From the NCBI GenBank assembly GCA_029060585.1, contig JAIDTS010000024.1, positions 1-43,703 of the forward strand: a stretch of DNA of 43,703 bases, in the 5' to 3' direction. The notes below the pieces were generated by a model that saw nothing but the letters and a program-made list of their open reading frames with translations, was not told where the DNA came from and searched no databases. The position numbers and the translations under genes were made by a program. Each line of letters begins with the position of its first letter. Position 1 is the first letter of the stretch. Source of the stretch: Muribaculaceae bacterium (GTDB taxonomy: Bacteria; Bacteroidota; Bacteroidia; Bacteroidales; Muribaculaceae). Positions 8,297 to 16,379 of this stretch are shown here, piece after piece.

Positions 8297-9430
8297 ATGG
8301 CATCATCATACTGGATATATACCGACATGGCGGTCTTCCTCGTGGCGTTGCTCCTCACAGGAATCATCATACCGCAGATATTGCTCATAGCCTTCCGAAA
8401 GAAGCTTTTCGACGAGGTGGATGAGCGAAAGATTCACAAGGGCATTGTGCCGAGACTGGGAGGAATCGCCTTTCTGCCGGCCATCATATTCTCGATCTGT
8501 CTGGTGCTTGCGGTCAACATAAGCCTCGGAATGACGGATTTTATGGGGATTTTTGCTGACTGGGGACAGCCCATCATGTATCTGCTGTGTGCGGAGATGC
8601 TGATGTTTCTCGTAGGCATTGCCGACGACCTGATAGGTGTGCGTTACAAGGCTAAGTTTGTCTGTCAGATACTTTGTGCCATATTCATATGTGCCTCAGG
8701 TGCATATATCCATAATATGTGGGGCATGCTGTGGATTGAGGAGCTTCCCGTATGGCTTGGATGGTGCCTCTCGGGCTTTTTCGTGGTCTATATCGTCAAT
8801 GCTATCAATCTCATCGATGGCATCGACGGACTCGCTTCAGGACTCAGCGGCATAGCCCTTATTTTCTATGGAATCGTTCTCGCACATGCTCAGGAGTGGG
8901 TGCTCGCGTTGCTCGTATGGGCACAACTCGGCACTCTCGTGCCTTTCTTCTACTATAACGTCTTCGGTAATCCCAAGAAACGCAAAAAGATCTTCATGGG
9001 AGATACCGGAGCGCTGACTGTAGGCATGCTGCTCTCCTTCATCGCCTTGAGTGTCACAAACATTAAATCGCCTGAAGTCACAAAAGATTACAACGAACTC
9101 GTGCTGGCATTCTCTCCGCTCATCATACCGGCCTTTGACGTCGTCAGAGTCTACTTCCACCGGCTTCGTCAGCACCGCAACCCCTTTCTGCCCGACAAGT
9201 GCCACATACATCACAAACTGCTCGCACTTGGTCTCAACCAAAGGGCGTCGCTTTGCGCTATCCTGCTTTCGGCCGTCGTTTTTATGCTTGTCAACGTAGC
9301 TCTGTCGCCCTATGTCTCGGCTACATGGCTTCTTGTAGGCGACGTCGTGCTCTGGTTATGCGGCAACCTGCTGATCACCCGTGCCATCCGGCAGAAGGAA
9401 GCGAAGCTCAATACCTCACTTTATGACTAA
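8297..9430 (+). CDS. Polyprenyl-phosphate phosphoglycosyltransferase (WecA/MraY superfamily)
   Basis: Integral membrane enzyme that starts glycan assembly by moving a HexNAc-1-phosphate from a UDP-sugar to undecaprenyl phosphate. It is 377 residues with about ten membrane helices. Family motifs are present: KIHKGIVPRLGGIAF after the first helix, the Asp pair in GIADDLIG (metal/catalysis), NLIDGIDGLASG, FMGDTGAL, and the His-rich CHIHHKLLALG loop that helps choose the sugar. It opens polysaccharide locus A under its own promoter and precedes wza by 23 bp, so it probably supplies the first sugar of the polymer completed by locus B. It could instead start O-antigen; the exact substrate is not clear. 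Confidence 0.92.
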   Translation: MASSYWIYTDMAVFLVALLLTGIIIPQILLIAFRKKLFDEVDERKIHKGIVPRLGGIAFLPAIIFSICLVLAVNISLGMTDFMGIFADWGQPIMYLLCAEMLMFLVGIADDLIGVRYKAKFVCQILCAIFICASGAYIHNMWGMLWIEELPVWLGWCLSGFFVVYIVNAINLIDGIDGLASGLSGIALIFYGIVLAHAQEWVLALLVWAQLGTLVPFFYYNVFGNPKKRKKIFMGDTGALTVGMLLSFIALSVTNIKSPEVTKDYNELVLAFSPLIIPAFDVVRVYFHRLRQHRNPFLPDKCHIHHKLLALGLNQRASLCAILLSAVVFMLVNVALSPYVSATWLLVGDVVLWLCGNLLITRAIRQKEAKLNTSLYD

Positions 9431-9453
9431 ACTATTATTTTGAATTCATCAAA

Positions 9454-10302
9454 ATGAATATATCAAAGATATTAAGAAATACATTAGGTCTGCTTTTTAT
9501 GGCTTTGGTAGCCGGAGGATGTAGCACACCAAAAGATGTAGCTTATTTTCAGGGAACCCGAGACGCCGAGGTGCTTGAGATAGCATCGGCCGCCAATAAG
9601 GAGATCAGAATCCAGCCACATGACAGGATATCGATAACTGTCACATGCAAGGATCCGGCTTTGGCGAAGATGTTCAATCTGGAAATTTTCGCCAATTCAT
9701 CCCAGCAAAGGTCCGGCTACAACGGTACCGGTTCTGAATTCAGAGACTACAGCGTAAGCTATAGCGAGGGACTGAATGGATTCACAGTGTCTTCCGATGG
9801 TACAATCGACTATCCTGTGCTTGGCAAAATAAAGGTTGCCGGTTACACAAGGAGTGAACTTGCTGCGTTTATCAAAGGTGAAATCATGGGGAGAGGACTC
9901 ATCAAGGATCCGATTGTCAATGTTGAGTTCCTTAATGTCGGATTCTCTGTGCTTGGAGAAGTGGCTAAGCCAGGCAGATACGACCTCAATTCAGACTATA
10001 TTACAATAGTGGAGGCTCTTTCGCTTGCCGGAGACATGACCATTCAGGGGCAACGTGAGAACGTGAAGGTGCTCCGGAAGGATGGCGACAAAATGCAGAC
10101 TTATATTATCAATCTGACAGATGCGAAGCAGATGGCAGCATCGCCGGTATATTACCTCAAGCAAGATGACGTTGTGTATGTGGAACCAAATACCATCCGC
10201 AAGCGCCAGACGACGTCAAACGGCAACAACGTGACAAACGTGAGCTTCTGGCTCTCGGTTGCGTCGCTCCTGACCTCAGCTGCTATTCTCTTTAAGAAAT
10301 AA
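9454..10302 (+). CDS. wza: Polysaccharide export outer-membrane lipoprotein (Wza-like)
   Basis: Outer-membrane channel component for exporting the finished polysaccharide. The 282-residue product has a lipoprotein signal with lipobox AGGC (Cys 23). The Poly_export domain spans about residues 50-145 (IQPHDRISITV, then DGTIDYPVLGKIKVAGYT), followed by a SLBB domain of about 155-240 (FSVLGEVAKPGRYDL). A C-terminal hydrophobic helix (about 262-279) ends in KK, as is usual in Bacteroidetes homologues. A BY-kinase/co-polymerase gene (wzc) normally follows wza; here the next gene is the CpsB-type phosphatase, 14 bp away. Confidence 0.93.
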   Translation: MNISKILRNTLGLLFMALVAGGCSTPKDVAYFQGTRDAEVLEIASAANKEIRIQPHDRISITVTCKDPALAKMFNLEIFANSSQQRSGYNGTGSEFRDYSVSYSEGLNGFTVSSDGTIDYPVLGKIKVAGYTRSELAAFIKGEIMGRGLIKDPIVNVEFLNVGFSVLGEVAKPGRYDLNSDYITIVEALSLAGDMTIQGQRENVKVLRKDGDKMQTYIINLTDAKQMAASPVYYLKQDDVVYVEPNTIRKRQTTSNGNNVTNVSFWLSVASLLTSAAILFKK

Positions 10303-10316
10303 TCTGCGCAAGGACT

Positions 10317-11045
10317 ATGTGGCTGTTTAAAGAAAAAGTTGCGTCGCTCGACGGCAGTGGCTTTCTGTCGGGACTTACAGATTGGCATTCGCATGTGCTG
10401 CCCGGCGTAGACGACGGTATAAAGACCATTGACGAATCACTTGAAGTGCTACGGCATTTCGATGCAAAGGGAGTGGATACATTGTGGCTTACTCCTCATA
10501 TAATGGAGGATTATCCTAACACTACGGATAAATTGCGCGCAAAATTCGATGAGCTTCAGAACGCTTGGAACGGGCGGCTCAAACTCCGTCTCGCTTCCGA
10601 GAATATGCTTGACCCTCTATTCGAGGAGAGACTTCGGGCCGGGGATCTTCTCCCTATCGGTGACAATGCAGACCATCTCCTCGTGGAAACCTCCTACTTT
10701 TCCGCTCCGATGGGTTTCGACGACATGATAGACTCCATTATGAAGGCCGGCTATTATCCTCTGCTCGCACATCCTGAAAGATACACATATATGGATGAGG
10801 ACGATTACAAGAGGCTGAAAGAAAAAGGTGTCAAGATGCAGCTCAACTATGTGTCGCTTGTAGGAGGCTACGGTGAGACTTCGAGAAAAAAAAGCATATG
10901 GTTGCTTAAGAACGGCTATATAGATGTAGTCGGGAGCGATCTTCACCGCTTGAAGAGCAATGTGACTCTGATAGCTGAGAAGCCCTCGAAGAAAGAGCAG
11001 CTCGATATGTTGCTTTCGACTGTCAACGAAAGAAACACCATCTGA
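10317..11045 (+). CDS. cpsB: CpsB/CapC-type PHP-domain tyrosine phosphatase
   Basis: Metal-dependent phosphatase of the PHP superfamily. In capsule systems it removes phosphate from the Tyr-rich tail of the BY-kinase that controls polymer length. It has 242 residues, with metal ligands visible in DWHSHVLPGVDDG (H24, H26 and the Asp pair), LTPHIMEDYP, LLAHPERY and the C-terminal GSDLHR. Its usual partner kinase is not encoded in this window. It lies between wza and the aminotransferase in what looks like one operon. Confidence 0.92.
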   Translation: MWLFKEKVASLDGSGFLSGLTDWHSHVLPGVDDGIKTIDESLEVLRHFDAKGVDTLWLTPHIMEDYPNTTDKLRAKFDELQNAWNGRLKLRLASENMLDPLFEERLRAGDLLPIGDNADHLLVETSYFSAPMGFDDMIDSIMKAGYYPLLAHPERYTYMDEDDYKRLKEKGVKMQLNYVSLVGGYGETSRKKSIWLLKNGYIDVVGSDLHRLKSNVTLIAEKPSKKEQLDMLLSTVNERNTI

Positions 11046-11081
11046 ATACGCTCGTCTTAGAACCACACAAAAGAATAAGAA

Positions 11082-12329
11082 ATGGACAACAGGATTTTGC
11101 TTCGTATGTGCCGCATGTCCGGTCATGAAATGCGTTTCATCCAGGAAGCGTTCGAAGGGGAGTGGGTAGTGCCGCTCGGGCCCAACGTCAGAGGATTCGA
11201 GGCGGATCTTGAAAGATTTCTGGGATGCGGCAGGAAGGTTGTAGCCCTGTCATCAGGCACTGCAGCACTTCATCTCGGCCTCATCGGCCTCGGAGTGGAG
11301 GCGGGTGACGAGGTGATGGTTCAGTCTATGACGTTCAGCGCCTCTGTCAATCCTGTGCGATATGTAGGGGCGATTCCTGTGATGGTGGATTCAGAACCCG
11401 ATACATGGAACATAGCCCCGGATCTTCTGGACATAGCGATAGCGGACAGAATTAAGAAGACAGGAAGAAAGCCAAAGGCCATAGTGGTTGTATGCCTATA
11501 CGGAATGCCCGCCAATTACACCCGGCTGTTTGAGGTGGCTGAGAAATGGGACATTCCAATCCTTGAGGACGCGGCAGAAGCATTTGGTTCCTCCTTTGAA
11601 GGGCGGCGCTGCGGCACTTTCGGACGATTCGGTGTGCTTTCATTCAATGGAAACAAGATGATAACGACCTCCGGCGGGGGAGCCCTCGTGTGTCCTGATG
11701 AGGAGGCAGCCAGGAAAATAATGTATTACGCTACGCAGGCGCGCCTTGGCTATGCATACTATCAGCATGAGGAAATAGGCTACAATTACCGCATGAGCAA
11801 CATCTCGGCCGGTATCGGACGAGGCCAGATGATCGTCGCTGAAGACTACATAGCTCATCACCGCCACCGTCAGGAATATTATGTCGAAAAGTTTCGAGAC
11901 ACGGAAGGCATCACCATGCATTGCAATCCGGATACGAGATTCGACAGCAACTTCTGGCTTTGCACCGCGATTATAGATCCTGAGTTAAGGATAAAGGGAG
12001 AGGACAACGCATATAAGTCAGCCATAACTTCAACAGTCGGAGGAGCCGGGGGTGTCACAGGCAAAGGTAGCGAAATTCATACGGATTGCGAGCCCAACAC
12101 GAATGTCGAAGCCCTAAGGCTCGGACTTGCGGATGTAGGCATTGAGAGCCGTCCGCTTTGGAAACCTATGCACAAACAACCGGTATTCTCTGAGTTCCCA
12201 TCATATGAAAACGGAGTTTCGGAGAGCCTCTTCCACAAGGGAATCTGTCTGCCATCCGGACCGTATGTCACGGATACAGATGCAGATAGAGTGGTGGAAT
12301 CGATAAAACAACTTATAATAAAGGGATAA
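11082..12329 (+). CDS. DegT/DnrJ/EryC1/StrS family sugar aminotransferase
   Basis: PLP-dependent enzyme that probably aminates a nucleotide-activated 4-keto sugar, giving an amino-dideoxy sugar for the polysaccharide. It is 415 residues. The fold shows SSGTAALHLGL (cofactor phosphate binding), DAAEAFGS (Asp to the pyridine ring) and the Schiff-base Lys in SFNGNKMITTSGGG, then NYRMSNISAGIG. The closest type from memory is PglE/PseC-like. No matching UDP-sugar 4,6-dehydratase of the PglF/PseB kind is seen in the window; RmlB in locus B does make a dTDP-4-keto sugar, so the donor is open. The next gene starts 2 bp after its stop. Confidence 0.9.
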   Translation: MDNRILLRMCRMSGHEMRFIQEAFEGEWVVPLGPNVRGFEADLERFLGCGRKVVALSSGTAALHLGLIGLGVEAGDEVMVQSMTFSASVNPVRYVGAIPVMVDSEPDTWNIAPDLLDIAIADRIKKTGRKPKAIVVVCLYGMPANYTRLFEVAEKWDIPILEDAAEAFGSSFEGRRCGTFGRFGVLSFNGNKMITTSGGGALVCPDEEAARKIMYYATQARLGYAYYQHEEIGYNYRMSNISAGIGRGQMIVAEDYIAHHRHRQEYYVEKFRDTEGITMHCNPDTRFDSNFWLCTAIIDPELRIKGEDNAYKSAITSTVGGAGGVTGKGSEIHTDCEPNTNVEALRLGLADVGIESRPLWKPMHKQPVFSEFPSYENGVSESLFHKGICLPSGPYVTDTDADRVVESIKQLIIKG

Positions 12330-12331
12330 AG

Positions 12332-13075
12332 ATGGAGTCCGCTTTCGACCGTACGACTCTTCTGGTAGGCAAGGAGGCGATGGAACGCATCTCCGATGCC
12401 CGGATCATTATCTTTGGAATCGGAGGAGTAGGGAGTTGGGTGGCGGAGGCTCTTGTCAGGACCGGACTGAGACACATCACTCTTGTAGACTCTGACAGGG
12501 TAGCCGAGACCAATATCAACCGGCAGATGCCAGCTACCACAGAAACCATCGGAGAAATAAAGACTGTGGCCGCAAAACGCAGGCTTCTCGAAATCAATCC
12601 CGAAGCAGATGTGCGGACTCTCGAGATTTTCTACGATGCAGATTCGGCTCCCCAGATAGACCTTAGGGAATATGACTACATAGTGGACGCCATAGACTCT
12701 CTGAAAGATAAGGCACTTCTGATTCTCAACGCCACCCGAAGCGGGAGAAAATTCTTCAGTAGCATGGGCGCCGCCCTGAAGATGGACCCCACGAAGATAA
12801 GGATAGGGGAGTTTTGGAGCGTCAAGGGATGTCCCCTGGCGAGGGCACTGCGGCAGAGATTCAAGAAGAATAGGGAATATCCCGCGAGAAAGTTTCTTTG
12901 CGTCTACAGCGACGAACTTCTCGAAAACAAGGGCACTACCGACGAGACATGTGGATATAAAGCCCGAATCAACGGTAGCCTCTGCCATATCACGGCAATG
13001 TTCGGCATGATGCTGGCAGGAGAGATAATCAAGGACCTTGCATCAGACAAGACAGACACAATGCATAACTCATAA
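12332..13075 (+). CDS. tcdA: tRNA threonylcarbamoyladenosine dehydratase (TcdA)
   Basis: E1-like ThiF-family enzyme that uses ATP to dehydrate t6A37 of ANN-decoding tRNAs into cyclic ct6A. The 247-residue protein has the nucleotide-binding GIGGVGS at residues 29-35, the VDSDRVAETNINRQ segment typical of ThiF/MoeB/TcdA, and DAIDSLKDK downstream. Although a housekeeping modifier, it lies inside polysaccharide locus A: 2 bp after the aminotransferase stop and 5 bp before the Wzi-like gene. It is probably translated from the same mRNA. Nothing in the sequence links it to sugar chemistry, so co-transcription may be only a matter of genome packing. Confidence 0.93.
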   Translation: MESAFDRTTLLVGKEAMERISDARIIIFGIGGVGSWVAEALVRTGLRHITLVDSDRVAETNINRQMPATTETIGEIKTVAAKRRLLEINPEADVRTLEIFYDADSAPQIDLREYDYIVDAIDSLKDKALLILNATRSGRKFFSSMGAALKMDPTKIRIGEFWSVKGCPLARALRQRFKKNREYPARKFLCVYSDELLENKGTTDETCGYKARINGSLCHITAMFGMMLAGEIIKDLASDKTDTMHNS

Positions 13076-13080
13076 CGCAA

Positions 13081-14625
13081 ATGACAGGATCGACTACAAA
13101 AAAAATACTGACGTTGCTGCTGGCAGCTGCTCTTCCCTCGGCGAAGCTTGCCGCAGAGGTGCAGGTGGAATACAATGTATCGGTGACGGCCCAGGCTTCA
13201 TCAAAGTCGTTGGCTCCTTATATGCTTGGCTCTTGGAACGAGGGCCGATATGTAGAGGGGAGCGGAATATGGCAGGAAGCCTCAGCATTCAAACCACTCG
13301 ACATGAGGAAGCGTTTCGACTGGAGCGCGGGTGTCGGCTATCTGGCGGGTATAGGTTCTAAGACAGAGTATGACAGATGGAACGAGGGAACAAAGACATG
13401 GGGCAAGAGCTCCGATCGCCGCAACGCATTCCGGCTGACGGAGCTATTCGGCGAATTGAAATACCGAGCCGTATTTCTTACGCTCGGCATGAAGAACAGT
13501 CATTCATTGATTGTAGACGACCATCTCTCGAGCGGAGACCTGACGAGGAGCAACAACGCTTCGCCGATACCGGGTATCGCCGCCGGATTCCTTGATTTCG
13601 TTGATATACCATTTACTAATGGCTGGGTTCAGATCAACGGAGAGATCATGTATGGCAAGATGACTGACTCGGAGTTCAAGAAGAGGGAATTCAACTATTA
13701 TTACGGATGTCTGGCACAAAACTTATGGTATAACTACAAGCGCTGCTATTTCCGCACTAATCCTCATAAAAACTTCTATATCACGATAGGAATGCAAGCT
13801 GCCGGTATGTTTGCCGGATCCAACGTAAAGTACAGGGGCGGATTGATAATCAAGTCTGAAAACAGAGGATTCCGTCTTGGCGATGTCTGGCAGATGTTTT
13901 TCCCTCGGGAAGGAGGCGAGAACTACTACACAGGCAATCACCTGGGAAGCTGGGATTTCAAAGCGGATTATAGATTCAGGAACGGGTCAAAGCTTTCTGC
14001 CTATTTCGAATGGCCTTGGGAGGATGGATCAGGCATAGGCAGAATGAATGGCTGGGACGGGCTATGGGGGCTCAGGTATGACTTCGGGAAAAAAGGAATA
14101 GTAAGTAAGGCGGTAGTGGAGTATCTCGACTTTACCAATCAATCGGGTCCGATCCATTTCGATCCCGATGACAATCCCTTCAATCCGCTGACAGGGCTTG
14201 CCCAGGGCGCCGACGACTATTACAACAGTGACTATTACGGAGCCTATGCAAATTACAGCATGAGTATCGGCACCCCATTCCTTATGGCTCCGATTTATAA
14301 CCGTAACGGCTGTATGGAGTATCTTCACAACCGAGCTCGTGGATTTCATGCCGCATTGGAAGGCACGCCGGTAGAGTGGCTCGACTACAGGCTTATGGTA
14401 GGCTATCAGACAGCTGGTGGATCCGGGCAATATCCAGCCTTCAAGAGGATGGGTACTACGTCGGCGATGCTGGATATAAGAACAAGACCCCTGCAAAGCT
14501 TGAGACAACTGGAATTCGGGCTAAGAATGGCTTTCGACAAGGGAGAACTGAGGGGTGACAATTTTGGCGCGCAGCTAAAGGTGACTTATAGTGGACTTTT
14601 TAATATAAAGAAATCACAAAGATGA
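13081..14625 (+). CDS. Capsule assembly Wzi-family outer-membrane protein
   Basis: Likely outer-membrane beta-barrel with lectin activity that anchors polysaccharide at the cell surface, by homology to Wzi. The product is 514 residues with a signal peptide of about 25 residues (cleavage near LAAEVQ). The mature part shows alternating aromatic/polar strands and the family region LTLGMKNSHSLIVDDHLSSG with NNASPIPGIAAGF after it. It ends with an aromatic-poor strand and a basic KKSQR tail. It follows tcdA by 5 bp and overlaps the small lipoprotein by 4 bp, which ties both to surface assembly. Confidence 0.87.
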   Translation: MTGSTTKKILTLLLAAALPSAKLAAEVQVEYNVSVTAQASSKSLAPYMLGSWNEGRYVEGSGIWQEASAFKPLDMRKRFDWSAGVGYLAGIGSKTEYDRWNEGTKTWGKSSDRRNAFRLTELFGELKYRAVFLTLGMKNSHSLIVDDHLSSGDLTRSNNASPIPGIAAGFLDFVDIPFTNGWVQINGEIMYGKMTDSEFKKREFNYYYGCLAQNLWYNYKRCYFRTNPHKNFYITIGMQAAGMFAGSNVKYRGGLIIKSENRGFRLGDVWQMFFPREGGENYYTGNHLGSWDFKADYRFRNGSKLSAYFEWPWEDGSGIGRMNGWDGLWGLRYDFGKKGIVSKAVVEYLDFTNQSGPIHFDPDDNPFNPLTGLAQGADDYYNSDYYGAYANYSMSIGTPFLMAPIYNRNGCMEYLHNRARGFHAALEGTPVEWLDYRLMVGYQTAGGSGQYPAFKRMGTTSAMLDIRTRPLQSLRQLEFGLRMAFDKGELRGDNFGAQLKVTYSGLFNIKKSQR

Positions 14626-15065
14626 AAAAGTTGCTGGCTTTATTTTTCGTCCTGACGCTGCTGGCTGCAGGATGCACTCAGAACAACGGACATATAGGAC
14701 CTGTGTTCGGCTCATGGGCTCTTGACGGGATAACAGAAAACGGGGATCCTCTTGAACTTCAGGATGAGACGGTATTCAGTTTTCAGAACGAGGTGGTTCA
14801 GGTGATTCGGATTCATTCATCGTTTGAAATAGAAGCGAGATATGGAAACTTCTCAATAGAAGGCGATATAATGCAGTTCAAATTTCTTACCGAACTTCCT
14901 TCCGAAGGACAAGGTGTAAGATTCCTTATGCCATCGTGGCTGTATTTTCCGGAAGGCGAGATGCCGTTAAGGTTTGATGTGAGAAAGCTTGACGGCAGCC
15001 GTATGATACTGGCGCTGGAGCATGATGGAAAAGTATATGTCTATACATTCAGCCGAACATGGTAG
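14622..15065 (+). CDS. Small lipoprotein, lipocalin-like beta protein
   Basis: A 147-residue predicted lipoprotein. A short signal (MKKLLALFFVLTLLAAG) ends in a lipobox with Cys 18, so it should be anchored to a membrane. The mature part starts GPVFGSWALDGI and is rich in short beta-strands ending in the KVYVYTFSRTW strand, like the lipocalin-like lipoproteins common in Bacteroidales. That match is a fold guess, not a motif hit. The ATGA overlap with the Wzi-like gene suggests the two act together at the envelope. It is the last gene of locus A before a terminator. Confidence 0.8.
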   Translation: MKKLLALFFVLTLLAAGCTQNNGHIGPVFGSWALDGITENGDPLELQDETVFSFQNEVVQVIRIHSSFEIEARYGNFSIEGDIMQFKFLTELPSEGQGVRFLMPSWLYFPEGEMPLRFDVRKLDGSRMILALEHDGKVYVYTFSRTW

Positions 15066-15094
15066 TTAATTGCACGATAAGTTGAAACATAGAG

Positions 15095-15135
15095 AAGGTC
15101 CGCGACCCCGAGGGGAAGCGGACCTTGCTATTTTT
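15095..15135 (+). terminator. Terminator of polysaccharide locus A
   Basis: A 9-bp stem (AAGGTCCGC 15095-15103 with GCGGACCTT 15118-15126) has a C/G-rich loop that can itself pair CCCC with GGGG, and is followed by GCTATTTTT. The T-rich side is on the plus strand, so it ends the locus A mRNA rather than the facing aldolase gene. Confidence 0.75.
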
Positions 15136-15158
15136 AATAAAAAGTAATCCTATTCTGA

Positions 15159-16160
15159 TTACTCAGCCTTTCCGTTGGAGCCGAGAACATTGACGATCTT
15201 CTCTTTGTAGAGTTTCTCCATTTCGTCGCGGGCCGGGCCGAGGTATTTGCGGGGGTCGAACTCACCGGGCTTGTCGTTGAGCACCTTACGTACGGCTGCA
15301 GTCATAGCGAGACGGCTGTCGGAGTCGATGTTGATCTTGCAGACGTCCATCTTCGCAGCTTTGCGGAGTTCCTCCTCGGGAATACCGATGGCGTCGGGAA
15401 GCTTGCCGCCGTTCTCGTTGATGATGTCTACATACTCCTGGGGAACGGAGCTTGAACCGTGGAGCACGATGGGGAAGTCGGGCAGCTTAGCCTCTACAGC
15501 CTCAAGCACGTTGAAGGCCAAGGGAGGAGGAACAAGACGTCCGGTCTTCGGGTCACGTGTGCACTGTGCCGGAGTGAACTTGTAGGCACCGTGTGAAGTG
15601 CCGATTGAGATAGCGAGGCTGTCGCACTGAGTGCGTGCTACGAACTCAATTACTTCCTCGGGGTCTGTGTAGGTGTGATGGTCGGAGCTTACCTCGTCTT
15701 CTACGCCGGCGAGAACGCCGAGCTCTCCCTCAACTGTCACGTCATACTGATGAGCGTAGTCTACCACCTTCTTGGTGAGCTCGCAGTTTTCCTCGAAGCT
15801 GAGGTGGCTGCCGTCGATCATTACGGAAGAGAATCCGTTGTCGATACAGTCCTTGCAAGTCTCGAAAGTATCACCGTGGTCAAGGTGAAGCACAATCTGA
15901 GGCTTTTCCCAACCGAGGCTCTTAGCGTATTCCACTGCACCCTGTGCCATGTAGCGGAGCAATACGGGGTTTGCGTAGTTGCGCGCGCCCTTTGATACCT
16001 GCAGGATTACCGGGCTCTTTGTCTCGGCAGCGGCCTTTACGATGGCCTGGAGCTGCTCCATGTTGTTGAAGTTGAAGGCGGGGATTGCATAGCCTCCGTG
16101 CACGGCCTTAGCAAACATCTCGCGTGTGTTGACAAGACCAAGTTTCTTATAATCTACCAT
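15159..16160 (-). CDS. fba: Class II fructose-bisphosphate aldolase
   Basis: Zn-dependent aldolase of glycolysis and gluconeogenesis (fructose 1,6-bisphosphate to DHAP plus glyceraldehyde 3-phosphate). It is 333 residues, a length usual for Bacteroidales. Metal and substrate segments are visible: VLHLDHGDT (Asp and His ligands), VEGELGVLAGVED, SIGTSHGAYKF (His ligand, phosphate contact), and PIVLHGSSSVP followed by CKINIDSDSRLA. It is transcribed alone, facing the locus A terminator on one side and divergent from nnr on the other. Its leader of about 65 nt contains a perfect inverted repeat, listed separately. Confidence 0.97.
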   Translation of the reverse strand: MVDYKKLGLVNTREMFAKAVHGGYAIPAFNFNNMEQLQAIVKAAAETKSPVILQVSKGARNYANPVLLRYMAQGAVEYAKSLGWEKPQIVLHLDHGDTFETCKDCIDNGFSSVMIDGSHLSFEENCELTKKVVDYAHQYDVTVEGELGVLAGVEDEVSSDHHTYTDPEEVIEFVARTQCDSLAISIGTSHGAYKFTPAQCTRDPKTGRLVPPPLAFNVLEAVEAKLPDFPIVLHGSSSVPQEYVDIINENGGKLPDAIGIPEEELRKAAKMDVCKINIDSDSRLAMTAAVRKVLNDKPGEFDPRKYLGPARDEMEKLYKEKIVNVLGSNGKAE

Positions 16161-16181
16161 TTTACCTAAAACTTTATTCGC

Positions 16182-16209
16182 ATCCGGAGAAAAAGGATCA
16201 GCTCCGGAT
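16182..16209 (-). promoter_or_regulatory. Hairpin in the aldolase 5' leader
   Basis: ATCCGGAG (16182-16189) and CTCCGGAT (16202-16209) form a perfect 8-bp inverted repeat around a 12-nt A-rich loop, between the predicted start site and the fba start codon. It could be an RNA stem affecting stability or translation, or a DNA operator. The function is not known. Confidence 0.5.
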
Positions 16210-16233
16210 ACAAGGTTATCTAAAAAGAGTATG

Positions 16234-16241
16234 CAAATTTA
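16234..16241 (-). promoter_or_regulatory. -7 element of the fba promoter
   Basis: TAAATTTG on the minus strand matches the Bacteroidetes -7 box. A clear TTTG at the expected -33 place is missing, so the site is weaker than the others in this window. The start site would be near 16228, about 68 nt before the fba ATG. Confidence 0.5.
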
Positions 16242-16271
16242 ATTAATATTTTTGAATCTTGCACTATCCTT

Positions 16272-16303
16272 TTTGGAAAAATCGGCTTTTTTTGGTAAAT
16301 TTG
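16272..16303 (+). promoter_or_regulatory. Promoter of nnr
   Basis: TTTG (16272-16275), a 20-nt spacer and TAAATTTG (16296-16303) are a full consensus match, diverging from the fba promoter. The leader of about 70 nt contains a stem (AAGAAGACG 16318-16326 with CGGCTTCTT 16333-16341, one mismatch) followed by TTTC. Confidence 0.8.
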
Positions 16304-16379
16304 TAGTCTGAATGGTTAAGAAGACGTTTTTGCGGCTTCTTTTCACGATAATGGAATTTTAATGGCCTGAAGAATAGAT

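Noticed and set aside
12077..12988. Minus-strand frame of 303 codons opposite tcdA
   Set aside because: Overlaps two clear genes in full and has no recognisable features.
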